Assembly (NCBI RefSeq): GCF_000718775.1 | Contig: NZ_JOCB01000016.1 | Span: 27,815 to 91,814 of the forward strand | DNA length: 64,000 nt | Reading direction: 5' to 3' | Origin: Streptomyces sp. NRRL S-31 | GTDB lineage: Bacteria; Actinomycetota; Actinomycetes; Streptomycetales; Streptomycetaceae | Shown: positions 45,427 through 54,700 of the stretch, piece after piece | Layout of the letters: each line of letters starts with the position of its first letter | How positions within the stretch are numbered: position 1 is the first letter of the stretch | Made by a program: the position numbers and the translations under genes | Notes under the pieces: generated by a model | Told to the model about the DNA's origin: nothing | The model's database searches: none | Seen by the model: the letters and a program-made list of their open reading frames with translations, nothing else

Positions 45427-46677
45427 CTACACGGCATCGCTTCCCCGCGTCCCGGGCGTCGGGCGTGTGCCTGCCGGTGCCGTTGTGCGCACGGTGCGGC
45501 CGGTGACGGCGAGTACGGCCGCGGCGGCCAAGCCGGACATGCCGGCGGCGGCGAGCTGGATCCGGTAGTCGAGGCCGGCCACCATTCCCGCGCCCAGGAG
45601 CAGGGCGAGTCCGGTGGGCGCGTAGATCAAGGTGTTGGCCGTCGCCGCGACCCGGCCGAGCAGTTCGGACGGGGTTTCCCTCTGTACGGCTGTCAGCGCC
45701 GCGATCAGCGGGCAGGGCAGGCCCACGCCGATCGCCACACTGCCGCCGAGCACCGCGGGCAGCCAAGGGGTCGCCCGCGCGAGCACGCCGGCCGCGAAGA
45801 GCGCCAGTCCGGCCGCCGCGAAGGTGCGTTCGGGCATGCGGCGCATCAACGCACCGGCCGCCAGTCCGCCGACGACCGAACCGAGTCCCTGGAGCGGGGT
45901 GAGGACTCCCGCGAAGGACGCGGACCGGTGAAGCCCGGTATCGAGCAGCGCGTACACGGCCGTGCTGTTCAGGCCGGACAGCACCATGGCCACCGCGCCG
46001 GCGGCGACCAGCGGGCGCAGTACCGGGTGCCGCCACAGGTGGCGGGCACCCTCCGCGGTCTCGGCGGTCCACGTCCTGCCGGAACGGGGAACGGGAGCCG
46101 GTTCGCGGACCCGGACGAGGCTGAAGGCGACTGCGGCCAGGACGAAGGTGACCGTGTCCAGCAACGCCACCGCAGGTCCGCCGCAGGCCGCGAACAGCCC
46201 CGCGCCGGCCAGCGGAGCGAGGAGCTTCATGCTCTCGATCGCGGTACGGACCAGGCCGTTGAAGTCGCCGCGCAGCTCGGCCGGCACAGCGGCGGCGACC
46301 AGCGCCGTCTCAGCCGCGTCCGTGAGCACCACGCCCACTCCGACCAGGGTGAGAGCGGCGAACAGCAGCCAGACGTCCTCGGCGGAGCGCAGGGCCAACG
46401 GCGCCGTCATCACCGCGGCCAGGACGAGATTGGTGGCCACCAGGAGCGGGCGGCGGCGCACCCGGTCCGCCAGCGTGCCGATCACGGGGCCCGCCATGGT
46501 CGGCATCCATACGCAGAATCCGATGAGCGCGGCGAGGCTGTCGGAGCCGGTGAGCGTCTTGACCCAGATCCCGGCAGCCAGTGCCAGGGCCGAGTCACCG
46601 AAGCCGGAGACGATCACTCCGCCGAGATACAGGCCGGCGTTGCGGTCCCGTAAGACCTTGCGCGTGTGTCCGCCCAT
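45427..46677 (-). CDS. MFS transporter under ArsR control
   Basis: A 416-residue, twelve-helix major facilitator protein: GFGDSALALAAGIWVKTLTGSDSLAAL at the N terminus, LADRVRRRPLL as the signature loop and ETPSELLGRVAATANTLIYAPTGLAL in the second half. It resembles drug/macrolide-type exporters. GAGGGG precedes the ATG. It is divergent from an ArsR-family gene with a near-perfect 26-bp palindrome between them. Confidence 0.88.
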   Translation of the reverse strand: MGGHTRKVLRDRNAGLYLGGVIVSGFGDSALALAAGIWVKTLTGSDSLAALIGFCVWMPTMAGPVIGTLADRVRRRPLLVATNLVLAAVMTAPLALRSAEDVWLLFAALTLVGVGVVLTDAAETALVAAAVPAELRGDFNGLVRTAIESMKLLAPLAGAGLFAACGGPAVALLDTVTFVLAAVAFSLVRVREPAPVPRSGRTWTAETAEGARHLWRHPVLRPLVAAGAVAMVLSGLNSTAVYALLDTGLHRSASFAGVLTPLQGLGSVVGGLAAGALMRRMPERTFAAAGLALFAAGVLARATPWLPAVLGGSVAIGVGLPCPLIAALTAVQRETPSELLGRVAATANTLIYAPTGLALLLGAGMVAGLDYRIQLAAAGMSGLAAAAVLAVTGRTVRTTAPAGTRPTPGTRGSDAV

Positions 46678-46728
46678 GTCCCATCCCCCTCGTCACCCGA
46701 TCGCATCCATCCGTGATCGCGCTCAACC

Positions 46729-46754
46729 TACCCCCAATCAATTGCTTGGGGGTA
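46729..46754. promoter_or_regulatory. 26-bp palindrome, probable ArsR operator
   Basis: TACCCCCAA (46729-46737) and TTGGGGGTA (46746-46754) are perfect 9-bp arms around an 8-bp centre whose inner CAATTG is itself palindromic, leaving one mismatched pair. It lies between the divergent MFS and ArsR-family genes, 38 nt before the GTG start of the latter. Confidence 0.75.
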
Positions 46755-46792
46755 GTGGGTGTCACCGCCCCCCATGCGCTTTACTGGCTGGC

Positions 46793-47305
46793 GTGACTGA
46801 TAGCGACCCCGTGCTGCGCGCGCTCGCCCACCCCGTGCGACTAAGGATGCTCAGCCTCCTCTGGCCGGGGCCGATGTCGGCCGCCGAGCTCGCCCGTGAG
46901 CTGGACATCTCGCATGCGCTGGCCAGCCAGCACCTGCGGCGCCTGGACGCGGTGGGCCTGGTCGAGCTGGCGGAGGAACGCATGCGCCGCGGCGGCCGTG
47001 AACGTCGTTACCGCGCCGTCCACGGCACACCCCTGTCCGACCAGCAGGACGGGACCCCGTTGCTGGCCGAGACCATGGCGCACACCCTTCGCGAACGTGC
47101 AGGCCGACGGCTGAACTCGAGCGAGGGCGTGACCGTCGACGCCGAACTGTGGGTTGATCCCGGAACCTGGCAGGACGTCCGGCGGCGTCTCGCCGAGCTG
47201 GCCGCTGAACTCCACGAGGCCGCACGGCCACCGCACACACCGGGCACCATGCCCCTGGGCGTCAGCGTGCTGGCGTTCCCCTTGCGGACAGAGCCGGGCA
47301 CATAG
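46793..47305 (+). CDS. ArsR-family (HTH_20-type) repressor
   Basis: A 170-residue winged-helix protein: DPVLRALAHPVRLRMLSLLWPGPMSAAELARELDISHALASQHLRRLDAVGLVELAEE. The metal-binding motifs of metal sensors are not seen. The C-terminal 90 residues (LSDQQDGTPLLAETMAHTL, VDPGTWQDVRRRLAELAAELHEAARP) resemble the effector region of ArsR proteins paired with MFS genes. GTG 46793 gives the family start and has no obvious ribosome site. It likely represses the divergent MFS gene through the palindrome. Confidence 0.86.
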   Translation: MTDSDPVLRALAHPVRLRMLSLLWPGPMSAAELARELDISHALASQHLRRLDAVGLVELAEERMRRGGRERRYRAVHGTPLSDQQDGTPLLAETMAHTLRERAGRRLNSSEGVTVDAELWVDPGTWQDVRRRLAELAAELHEAARPPHTPGTMPLGVSVLAFPLRTEPGT

Positions 47306-47330
47306 TCACCGCGGTGGTTATGTGCCCGGC
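47293..47330 (+). terminator. hairpin overlapping the ArsR-family stop
   Basis: GCCGGGCACATA (47293-47304) pairs perfectly with TATGTGCCCGGC (47319-47330). The 14-nt loop contains an inner ACCGCGGT palindrome. Confidence 0.7.
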
Positions 47331-47673
47331 CCCTGCCACTCGCGTGGCGGCTCGTGGCGCTCTTCGACGGCGCGGGTCACCACCTCGACGTACCGTTCGA
47401 ACCGACCCCGGTGCGCCGACTGTGCCCCGGACCCCGGACCAGACAACCGGGGGAGGGGGAGATGCCCGCCTACTGTCGCAGCACACCTCAACGGCACAGC
47501 CAAGACCGCCGAGGGCGAGGCACGTCCTTCATCGAGGCCGGGGCGGGGCCGGGCGGCGGTCGGTCAGCCGGGTGCCATCATCGTGAGGATCCCGGGTAAG
47601 GCGCTCGGTATGTGTTCGCGCGCCGATGCCGTCCCGCCCGGTAAGAGTCCGCAGCCGCCCGCGGGGAGGGTCC
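47331..47673. other. 343-nt spacer, no supported gene
   Basis: Short open frames exist on both strands, but none has a family signature. A minus-strand C-terminal-like string (RYVEVVTRAVEERHEPPREW, near 47340-47405) may be a fragment of a lost gene. Confidence 0.3.
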
Positions 47674-48519
47674 GTGGGTGAGACGCTGGCGCTGGCCTCC
47701 GCGCTCTGCTTCGGAGTGACCCACTTCGCGAACGGACTCGTCTCCCGCCGGATCGACGGCATCACCGTGGCCCTGTACGCACAGCTCGCCGGGACCGCGG
47801 TCGCGCTGGTGGCGGCCCTGTCGTCCGTCGGCGGCCCGGCGACGGCGGGTGACTACGGGTTCGGGGCGCTCTCGGGCGTCGGCACGGGCGTGGGGGTCGC
47901 CTTCCTCTACCGGGCGATGTCCCAGGGGCAGATGAGCGTCGTCGTCCCGGTGAGTGACGTGGGCGCCGTCGTTCTCCCCGTCCTGGCGGGGGTGGCCCTG
48001 CTGGGCGAACGGCCGTCCGCTGTCGCCTGGGTCGGCATCGCGGTGGCCGTGCCCGCGCTCTGGCTCGTCTCCCAGGCATCGGGATCCGGCCCCGGCGGGG
48101 CCCCGCCGGGGCCGGCGGGCGTGCCGGCCGCGCTGGCCGCGAGCGCCGGTTTCGGGGTGCAGTTCCTGGCGATGGCTCAGGTGGGCGCGGGCAGCGGCCT
48201 GGGGCCCGTGGTCATCAGCCGGGTCGCCTCCGTGCTGGTCATCGCCGCCGTACTCGTCCCCTACCGGGCCCCGGTGACGATGCCCGGCCGGCCGACGGCG
48301 GTGGCCGCCGCGGCCGGCGCGGTCGGCACGGTCGCGATCATCCTGTACCTGGCCGCCACCCGGCACCAGCTGATGGCCGTGGCCACCGTGCTGTCGGCGC
48401 TCTATCCGGCCATCCCGGTGCTGCTCGCACTGGTCTTCCTGCACGAGCGGCTGACGCGGTGGCAGGCCGCCGGACTGGTGTGCGCGGCCGCCGCCATCGC
48501 GCTCATCGCCCTGCGCTGA
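47674..48519 (+). CDS. EamA/DMT-family transporter
   Basis: A 281-residue protein with ten hydrophobic segments in two repeats, opening METLALASALCFGVTHFANGLVS-like (GTG-initiated) and ending VLSALYPAIPVLLALVFLHERLTRWQAAGLVCAAAAIALIALR, the EamA signature. GGGGAGGG precedes the GTG at 47674, so the longer upstream start is not used. The substrate is unknown; family members export amino acids or metabolites. Confidence 0.87.
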   Translation: MGETLALASALCFGVTHFANGLVSRRIDGITVALYAQLAGTAVALVAALSSVGGPATAGDYGFGALSGVGTGVGVAFLYRAMSQGQMSVVVPVSDVGAVVLPVLAGVALLGERPSAVAWVGIAVAVPALWLVSQASGSGPGGAPPGPAGVPAALAASAGFGVQFLAMAQVGAGSGLGPVVISRVASVLVIAAVLVPYRAPVTMPGRPTAVAAAAGAVGTVAIILYLAATRHQLMAVATVLSALYPAIPVLLALVFLHERLTRWQAAGLVCAAAAIALIALR

Positions 48520-48542
48520 ACACGCCGGTCGCACCGGTCACC

Positions 48543-48772
48543 TCAGGTGCCGGTGTACGTCATGACGTGCTTGCCGCGCGTGGAGTCCTCCAGCCCGTAC
48601 GCCGACAGGTCCTTGCCGTACCCGACTCGTCGCAGCCGCCGTTGGGCATCTCGGCGGCCGTGGTCATGTGACAGTTGATCCGGACGACGCCGGCGCCGAT
48701 GTGCCGGGCCACGGACACGACACGGCGATGGTCCCGCGTCCACACCGACGAGGCCAGCGGCACCCGCCTCAC
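48543..48772 (-). pseudogene. C-terminal remnant of aldehyde dehydrogenase, frameshifted
   Basis: Read on the minus strand, VPLASSVWTRDHRRVVSVARHIGAGVVRIN and AEMPNGGCDESG in one frame, then GYGKDLSAYGLEDSTRGKHVMT in the next, give the C terminus of a gamma-aminobutyraldehyde/betaine-type aldehyde dehydrogenase. One base is missing near 48620. The catalytic domain upstream is gone. It is a dead gene fragment. Confidence 0.85.
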
Positions 48773-48980
48773 GCAGACGTCCGTGCGCGCCTCGCGGCCG
48801 GACGGAATGTCCCCACCGCCCTGCGCTGTCCCGGGCGACGTCGACGGCGACCTCCATCACGACGTCGGGACGCACCAGGTGCAGGCGGGACGGGACCGCG
48901 GAACCGGCTGCCCGCCCCGCCGCCCACCGGCATGGGGTGACCGCCGTACGCCGACACCACGAATGGATTGTCCTGTTTCC

Positions 48981-48998
48981 ATCCACCCAAGGGTGGAT
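48981..48998. promoter_or_regulatory. palindrome upstream of P450 gene
   Basis: ATCCACCC-AA-GGGTGGAT is perfect. It is 149 nt before the P450 start and also overlaps a weaker ATGGA..TCCAT pair (48963-48982). No T-tract follows, so it may be an operator or a terminator stem. Confidence 0.4.
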
Positions 48999-49147
48999 TG
49001 CTCCGGGCGGATGGCAGGGTAGCCATCCGCTGGGACGCGACACGGGCACGGCGATGCACGGGCACCCGGACACGATCACGCGCGAGCATCCGGCACCCTC
49101 CCGTCGTGGCCCCGGTACCCCGCCGCCCGCCGAAGGAGGCCGCACTC

Positions 49148-50395
49148 GTGACCGAGCATCAGCCGGTGTACCAGCCGGCGTTCGTCCTCGATCCCACCGG
49201 CTCCGACCACCACGCCGAAGACCGGGCCCTGCGCTCCCGGGGCCCGGCCACCCGCGTGGACGTCCTCGGCGTGACCGCCTGGGCCGTCACCGATCCCACC
49301 CTCCTGAAACGCTTGCTGACCAGTCCGGACATCTCCAAGGACGCCGCCGCGCACTGGCCGGCCTTCGCCGAGACCGTCGCCACCTGGCCGCTCGCCCTCT
49401 GGGTGGCGGCCCGGACCATGTTCACGGCATACGGCCCCGACCACCGCAGGCTGCGCCGCATGGTCGCGCCCGCCTTCAGCGCCCGCCGCGTCGAGGCCAT
49501 GCGCCCCACCGTCGAGGAGACGGTCGCATCGCTCCTCGACCGGCTCGACTCCCTGCCCCCCACCGCGCCTGTCGACCTGCGCGAACACCTCGCCCGCCCG
49601 CTCCCGGTCGCCGTGATCGGCGACCTCATGGGCGTACCCCACGACCAGCGCCAGGGCTTCCGCACGCTGATCGACGGCGTCTTCACCACCACCCTCACCA
49701 CCGAGCAGACCGAGGCCAACACCGCCGCACTCTACGCGGCCCTCGACCGGCTCATCGCCACCAAGCGCCACACTCCCGGCGACGACATGACGAGCCTGCT
49801 CCTCACCGCCCGCGACGAGGAGGGCGACGGGGCCGCTCTGTCGGACACCGAACTACGCGACACCCTGCTGCTGATGATCAGCGCCGGCTACGAGACCACC
49901 GTCAACGTCATCGACCAGGCCGTCACCGCCCTGCTCACCGACCCCGCACACCTGGCCCACCTCCGGGCCGGCCGGGTGACCTGGACGGACGTCGTCGAGG
50001 AGACACTGCGGCACGAACCCGCCGCCAAACACCTCCCGCTGCGCTACGCCCTCACGGACATCCCGCTGCCCGACGGGCAGGTCATCGCCCGCGGCGAAGC
50101 CGTCCTGGCCTCCTACGGCGCCGCCAACCGGCACCCGGACTGGCACGGGCCGACCGCCGACGTCTTCGACCCGACCAGGGCCTCCAAGGACCACCTCGCC
50201 TTCGGTCACGGCGTCCACTTCTGCCTCGGCGCACCCCTCGCCCGCATGGAGGTCATCACCGCCCTGCGCCTGCTCTTCGACCGTTTCCCGCTCATCGAAC
50301 TCGCGGTGCCGCCAGCGGACTTGCTGCCGTACCCCTCGCTGATCAGCAATGGCCACCAGACCCTCCCGGTACGCCTGCGGCCCGCGGCTCACTGA
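49148..50395 (+). CDS. soluble bacterial cytochrome P450
   Basis: A 415-residue P450: YGPDHRRLRRMVAPAFSARRV, the I-helix SAGYETTVNVIDQ, ExxR in VEETLRHEPA, and the heme loop FGHGVHFCLGAPLARME. The layout is that of soluble class I actinobacterial P450s. GTG 49148 has GGAGG upstream. No ferredoxin gene is adjacent, so electron donors must come from elsewhere. A very strong hairpin follows. Confidence 0.92.
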   Translation: MTEHQPVYQPAFVLDPTGSDHHAEDRALRSRGPATRVDVLGVTAWAVTDPTLLKRLLTSPDISKDAAAHWPAFAETVATWPLALWVAARTMFTAYGPDHRRLRRMVAPAFSARRVEAMRPTVEETVASLLDRLDSLPPTAPVDLREHLARPLPVAVIGDLMGVPHDQRQGFRTLIDGVFTTTLTTEQTEANTAALYAALDRLIATKRHTPGDDMTSLLLTARDEEGDGAALSDTELRDTLLLMISAGYETTVNVIDQAVTALLTDPAHLAHLRAGRVTWTDVVEETLRHEPAAKHLPLRYALTDIPLPDGQVIARGEAVLASYGAANRHPDWHGPTADVFDPTRASKDHLAFGHGVHFCLGAPLARMEVITALRLLFDRFPLIELAVPPADLLPYPSLISNGHQTLPVRLRPAAH

Positions 50396-50420
50396 CCGGC
50401 ACCCGCGTGCGAGCCGGCGG

Positions 50421-50470
50421 AACGCCCGACCACCTGCCGGGCGGTCCTGCCCGGCAGGTGGTCGGGCGTT
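50421..50470 (+). terminator. 22-bp perfect-stem terminator
   Basis: The stem runs from AACGCCCGACCACC.. (50421-50442) to ..GGTGGTCGGGCGTT (50449-50470) with a 6-nt loop GGTCCT. It starts 25 nt after the P450 stop and is the strongest hairpin seen in the window. Confidence 0.88.
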
Positions 50471-50610
50471 CTACAACGGCTCCCTACTGCCCGCGAGTTC
50501 GGCCAAGAACGGGTCGAGGCTGATGAACCAGGCAAAGGGGCTGTGGGCGTTGCGGAGCGCATCGATCACCAGTTGCTTGGCGCGAGGCGTCGAGACCCCG
50601 CGCCTCAAGG
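50471..50610 (-). pseudogene. C-terminal fragment of an unidentified protein
   Basis: On the minus strand, GVSTPRAKQLVIDALRNAHSPFAWFISLDPFLAELAGS looks like real protein sequence but the frame degrades upstream. I do not recognise the family. It may be a truncated gene end. Confidence 0.35.
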
Positions 50611-51048
50611 GTGTTGGGCGACTCGACTCCGTTCCGCAGCAGTCAGGCACCGCCATCGCCGGCCGGTACATGGTGTGACGCCTTCGATGCCCGGACGGAC
50701 AAGCCCTTCGACAGGAGCGACGATTCCGGTATGAGGCAGGGCGAAAGCTTGTCTGGCACCGGCGGGGACTCCGGCGGGCGGACGGGTGAATCCGCGGCGA
50801 GAGCGGTCGGCCGGTACGGGCGTCTCCGCAGTACGGGACCCAGCGGGATGGCGGAGGGCGGTTCGGCGGGCTGCGGGGACACGGGCGTGCCGGAGCCGCT
50901 GGAGGCGGGCGCTGCGGGATTAAGGGCACCGGAGGGAGCGGTCGGGCGACCGGTCATCGGGCGTCCGTGCCGTCCGGGCTTGGCGTGTCGTCGTGGCTGG
51001 GACAGGGTGAGCTCGGCGGGCCCGGTGGCGGTGAGCCCAGCGCGCCGC

Positions 51049-51570
51049 CCGGTTCCGGAGGTCGAGTCGCTGGCGGAGCTGAACGAGCTGGTCGAGTAGT
51101 GGGACCGGCACGATGGGCGGCGTCGGATCGGGTCCAGGGCCCAAACGATCGACGAGTACTCCGAGGACGAGCGCCCGCGTCTGCTGCAGCTGCCGGAGGA
51201 TCCGTTCGAGACGGGGCGGGTGTTCAATCCGCAGGTCGACCCCCTACGGCCATTTCGCAGTCCGTATTAACCGCTACTCGGTGCCGGTCTGCCTGATCGG
51301 CAAGCAGGTCCGGGTGCTGCTGCACGCCTCTCACCTGATGGTCTACGACAGGAACGTCGAGGTGGCCTGGCATGAGCGGCTGATCGCCAAAGCCAGCTGT
51401 CGGCTGGAGCTGGATCACTACCTGGAGGTCCTGATCCGCAAGCCGGGCGCCTTTCCCGGCGCGACTGCTCTCAACCAGGCCGGTTCCGCTGGGAAGTTCA
51501 CCCCGGCCCACGACGCCTGGTGGGCCGCGGCGGTCCGGACCCACAGCCACACCGACGGCACCCGCCGCCG
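51049..51570 (+). pseudogene. IS21-family IstA transposase remnant
   Basis: The reconstructed protein reads PVPEVESLAELNELVE, stop (TAG at 51097-51099), WDRHDGRRRIGSRAQTIDEY, LPEDPFETGRVFNPQVD, a +1 frameshift at the C-run near 51241, then YGHFAVRINRYSVPVCLIGKQVRVLLHASHLMVYDRNVEVAWHERLIAKASCRLELDHYLEVLIRKPGAFPGATALNQA. This is the C-terminal half of an IS21-type IstA. No IstB and no terminal repeats were seen. It is inactive. Confidence 0.85.
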
Positions 51571-52001
51571 ACCGGGCCGCGGACCTTGTGAGTCTGGGTC
51601 CCGGGTGGGAGGACTTGCTCCCTCTGACGTCTCGAAATTTCGGATGCTCTTCGTAAATCCAGGGTCGAAGTCGAGTGCCCGGAGCGGCGACCGGCTGTGT
51701 CCTTGCCGTCCGTGGAACCGGCGCCGTTCCGCTGCGGAGGGGTGCCTTTCCGCGCAGCCCTGCCAGGCTGTTTGGCCGTTTGGTCTACGGCGCCGTGCCG
51801 TCACCGGTGCGCCGATTGTTTCGAGACGATTGCCGAATTGTGTTGCGGGTATTGACGCCGTTCGCTGGTTCCCTATTATCCACCTTGCTCGATACTCCGA
51901 CATGTGTTCGACATTCCGAACGGATCGGGGTTGCTCCGCTTACCAGCAGCGCACCTCCGGGCCGCCCGCCGTAGCGGCCGAGTCGTAAGGAGCACGCACC
52001 A
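51571..52001. other. AT-richer spacer before decayed lectin gene
   Basis: This stretch has lower GC than the rest of the window and no coding signature. It contains short palindromes such as TTCGACATTCCGAA around 51909. It ends with AAGGAG before an ATG at 52002, which looks like the former start of the next, decayed gene. Confidence 0.4.
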
Positions 52002-52698
52002 TGCAAATGTCATGGCTGCATCAAGCTTTTTGGGAGTGCAGGTCAGAGCCAGGCACCGTTCCGCGTCTGCACCCGGCCGTCCTGGTGCGGGGTGCCGCCG
52101 GGGAGCGGGACGGCAACCGGTTGACCGGGTACGGAAGCAAGGGCCTGGACGCTACGGACCGCGCCACCACGGCCGGTATCCGGTTGCCGACCTGGACCTG
52201 GACCTGGACCTGGACCTGGACCCGGACCAGGACCTGGGGCGGCGCTGCGCACCGGCAGTGGCCGGTGCGCTCCGACGGCGCGACGGGATGTGACGGGCTC
52301 CGGTACGGCCAACGGCGCGGCGGTGGAGATCCGGATGTGCAACGGCGGCGACCAGGGGAGGACCGTTCCGCCGGCATTCCCACGGCGGCGTACATCCGCA
52401 GTTGCGGGCGGGTCAGAACGGCGACAGCTCGTACACGCTGACGAACAGCGCCAGTGGGCGGGTTCCGGACGAGGCGGGCGGACAGACGGCGAACGGCACG
52501 TGGATGGAGACCTGCGATGCCAACAGTGGAGCGAACCAGCACCGGCGGGCCAACCGGAACGGCGACGGAACCTCCACCCTGGCCACCATCGCTTCCGGCC
52601 GAGCCCTGGAGGCTCCCGCAGGGCGGAGTGCCAACGGAGCCCTCGTTCAGATCCGGGACTCCGACGACGGCGCCAACCGGCACTGGAACGTCGCGTGA
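52002..52698 (+). pseudogene. decayed ricin-type lectin gene
   Basis: The frames give LTGYGSKGLDATDRATTAG, then VTGSGTANGAAVEIRMCNGGDQGR, then NGDSSYTLTNSASGRVPDEAGGQTANG and IASGRALEAPAGRSANGALVQIRDSDDGANRHWNVA. These are ricin B-type trefoil repeats with the key Cys, Trp and Gln positions damaged. They are spread over frames and interrupted by a hexanucleotide repeat. Five intact lectin-bearing enzymes follow downstream, so this is a lost member of that family. No catalytic domain precedes it. Confidence 0.75.
52189..52236 (+). repeat. GACCTG hexanucleotide tandem repeat
   Basis: Eight 6-bp units: five GACCTG, then GACCCG, GACCAG and GACCTG. It lies inside the decayed lectin gene and probably arose by slippage. 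Confidence 0.9.
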
Positions 52699-52745
52699 TG
52701 CGATCGGCGCCGCGCGCTCCTGCCCACGGCTGGCTTCAGAGAACC

Positions 52746-52826
52746 GAAGGAGCGATCCTCGCCGGCTCCCCCTCCGACGCGACCGGCGACGCGGTGCGGG
52801 CCGACATCGTCGCGGCCGGCTGCCGC
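52746..52826 (+). pseudogene. short GH54 arabinofuranosidase remnant
   Basis: EGAILAGSPSDATGDAVRADIVAAG corresponds to the end of the catalytic domain of the intact arabinofuranosidase downstream (EGAMTAGYPSDATENAVQAAITAAG). Nothing else of the gene remains around it. Confidence 0.7.
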
Positions 52827-52947
52827 CGAGCTCGTCCTCACAGGCTCAGGGGGCGGCGCCCTCCCCGCCTGGCCGGGGGCCGCCGCCGCGAGCCCACCCA
52901 CTGCCGTGCATGTGTTCTCCGGTACTCGACCCCAGGAGCGATGAACC

Positions 52948-54609
52948 ATGTCCATGACCACCGAGAGGTCCGGGCGACCGCGAACGCCGTCCCCGCTGAG
53001 GCCACTGACGTCCTTGCGCAGGATCCTGGCGCTCACGTTCACGGTCGTCCTGCTCGCCGTGGCCGCCCCCCTCCTCGCCCTGGAGACGGCGCAGCCCGCG
53101 ACCGCGCTGGGCAACGGGCTGGCGTTGACGCCGCAGATGGGTTTCAACGACTGGAACGCGTACGGATGCGACGTCTCCGAGTCGCTGATCAAGTCCACCG
53201 CCCAGGCCATGCACACCAACGGCATGCAGGCGGCGGGCTACTCGTACGTCAACATAGACGACTGCTGGATGACCCACAGCCGCGATTCCGGCGGCCGCCT
53301 GGTGCCGGACCCGGCCAAGTTCCCCGACGGCATCAAGGGCACCGCGGACTACGTGCACTCGCTCGGGCTCAAGCTGGGGATCTACGAGGACGCGGGCACC
53401 GCGACCTGTGCCGGGTACCCGGGCAGCCTGGGCCACGAGACCACGGACGCCCAGACGTTCGCCTCTTGGGGCGTGGACTACCTGAAGTACGACAACTGCA
53501 ACAACACCGGGGCGCCCGCTCGTACCCGGTACACCGCGATGCGCGACGCCCTGGCGGCCACCGGCCGGCCCATCCTGTTCAGTCTGTGCAACTGGGGCCA
53601 GGAGAACGTGTGGACCTGGGGCGCGGGCGTGGGCAACAGCTGGCGCACCACCGGTGACATCAACGCGAGCTTCTCCAGCATGCTCTCCATCTTCCACAGC
53701 AACGTGGGGCTCGCCTCCTACGCCGGCCCTGGCCACTGGAACGACCCGGACATGCTGGAGGTCGGCAACGGTTCGCTGACGGCCACCGAGAGCCGGAGCG
53801 AGTTCAGTCTGTGGGCGGAGATGGCCGCGCCGCTGATCGCGGGCACCGACATCCCCTCGGCCAGCAGGGACACCCTGGCCACCCTGACCAACTCCCGCGT
53901 GATCGCGGTCGACCAGGACCCGCTGGGCAGGCAGGGCGTCATGGTCTTCTCCTCGGGCGGCCTGGACGTCCTGGCCAAGCCGCTGGCGAACGGGGACGTG
54001 TCGGTGGCGCTGTTCAACGAGACGGGCTCGACGGCGACCATCACCACCAGCGCGGCCGCGATCGGCAAGACCGGGGCGTCCTCCTACACCCTGACCGACC
54101 TGTGGTCGGGGGCGTCCTCGACGACCTCGGGGACGATCAGCGCCTCGGTGCCCGCGCACGGCACGGTGATGTACCGGGTCGCGGGCGGCACGAGCAGCGG
54201 CGGCGGCACCACTGTGACCGGTGAGCTGCACGGGCTGGGGTCGGGCAAGTGCCTGGATGTCCCGAACTCGACCACGACCGCCGGCACCCAGGTGGAGATC
54301 TGGAGCTGCAACGGCGGTGCCAACCAGATCTGGACGCGTTCCGCCTCCAACCAGCTCACCGTCTACTCGGGCAGCAGTCAGAGGTGTCTGGACGCCTACG
54401 ACAACCAGACCACACCGGGGACAAAGGCGGAGATCTGGACCTGCAACGGCCAGACCAACCAGCAGTGGACGCTGAACGCCGACGGCACGATCACCGGCGT
54501 CCAGTCCGGCCTGTGTCTGGACGTCACCGGAGGGGCCGTCAGCGACGGAAGCCTCGTCCAGCTGTCGACTTGCAATGGCGGCAGCAGCCAGCGGTGGACG
54601 CTGGCATGA
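52948..54609 (+). CDS. secreted GH27 alpha-galactosidase with ricin-type lectin
   Basis: A 553-residue exoenzyme. The N-terminal signal has an Arg-rich start and a hydrophobic stretch ending near AQPATA. The GH27 catalytic domain has MGFNDWNAYGCDV, YVNIDDCWM, nucleophile Asp182 (YLKYDNC) and acid/base Asp266 (GHWNDPDML). A beta-sandwich follows, then a C-terminal ricin-type trefoil lectin (three QxW-like repeats such as NQIWT, NQQWT, SQRWT). GH27 releases alpha-galactose; some members act on beta-L-arabinopyranose, but the kept NIDDCW pair favours galactose (inference). First of five lectin-bearing enzymes. Confidence 0.92.
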   Translation: MSMTTERSGRPRTPSPLRPLTSLRRILALTFTVVLLAVAAPLLALETAQPATALGNGLALTPQMGFNDWNAYGCDVSESLIKSTAQAMHTNGMQAAGYSYVNIDDCWMTHSRDSGGRLVPDPAKFPDGIKGTADYVHSLGLKLGIYEDAGTATCAGYPGSLGHETTDAQTFASWGVDYLKYDNCNNTGAPARTRYTAMRDALAATGRPILFSLCNWGQENVWTWGAGVGNSWRTTGDINASFSSMLSIFHSNVGLASYAGPGHWNDPDMLEVGNGSLTATESRSEFSLWAEMAAPLIAGTDIPSASRDTLATLTNSRVIAVDQDPLGRQGVMVFSSGGLDVLAKPLANGDVSVALFNETGSTATITTSAAAIGKTGASSYTLTDLWSGASSTTSGTISASVPAHGTVMYRVAGGTSSGGGTTVTGELHGLGSGKCLDVPNSTTTAGTQVEIWSCNGGANQIWTRSASNQLTVYSGSSQRCLDAYDNQTTPGTKAEIWTCNGQTNQQWTLNADGTITGVQSGLCLDVTGGAVSDGSLVQLSTCNGGSSQRWTLA

Positions 54610-54700
54610 GTTCCCCCCGCACGCCTCGGCCGAGCCCCGTCCGATCTGCCTGCCGCGTGCCTGCCGGCCGCGCACAACCGGGGTGCCTCCGCACTGGCCA

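Noticed and set aside
50611..51099. An intact protein-coding gene upstream of the IstA remnant.
   Set aside because: The only recognisable part is the IstA piece ending at an internal stop. The rest lacks any domain.
52290..53657. A continuous 455-codon plus-strand frame leading into the GH27 gene.
   Set aside because: Only short lectin and GH54 fragments in it are meaningful. Its 3' half is an out-of-frame copy of the true GH27 gene.
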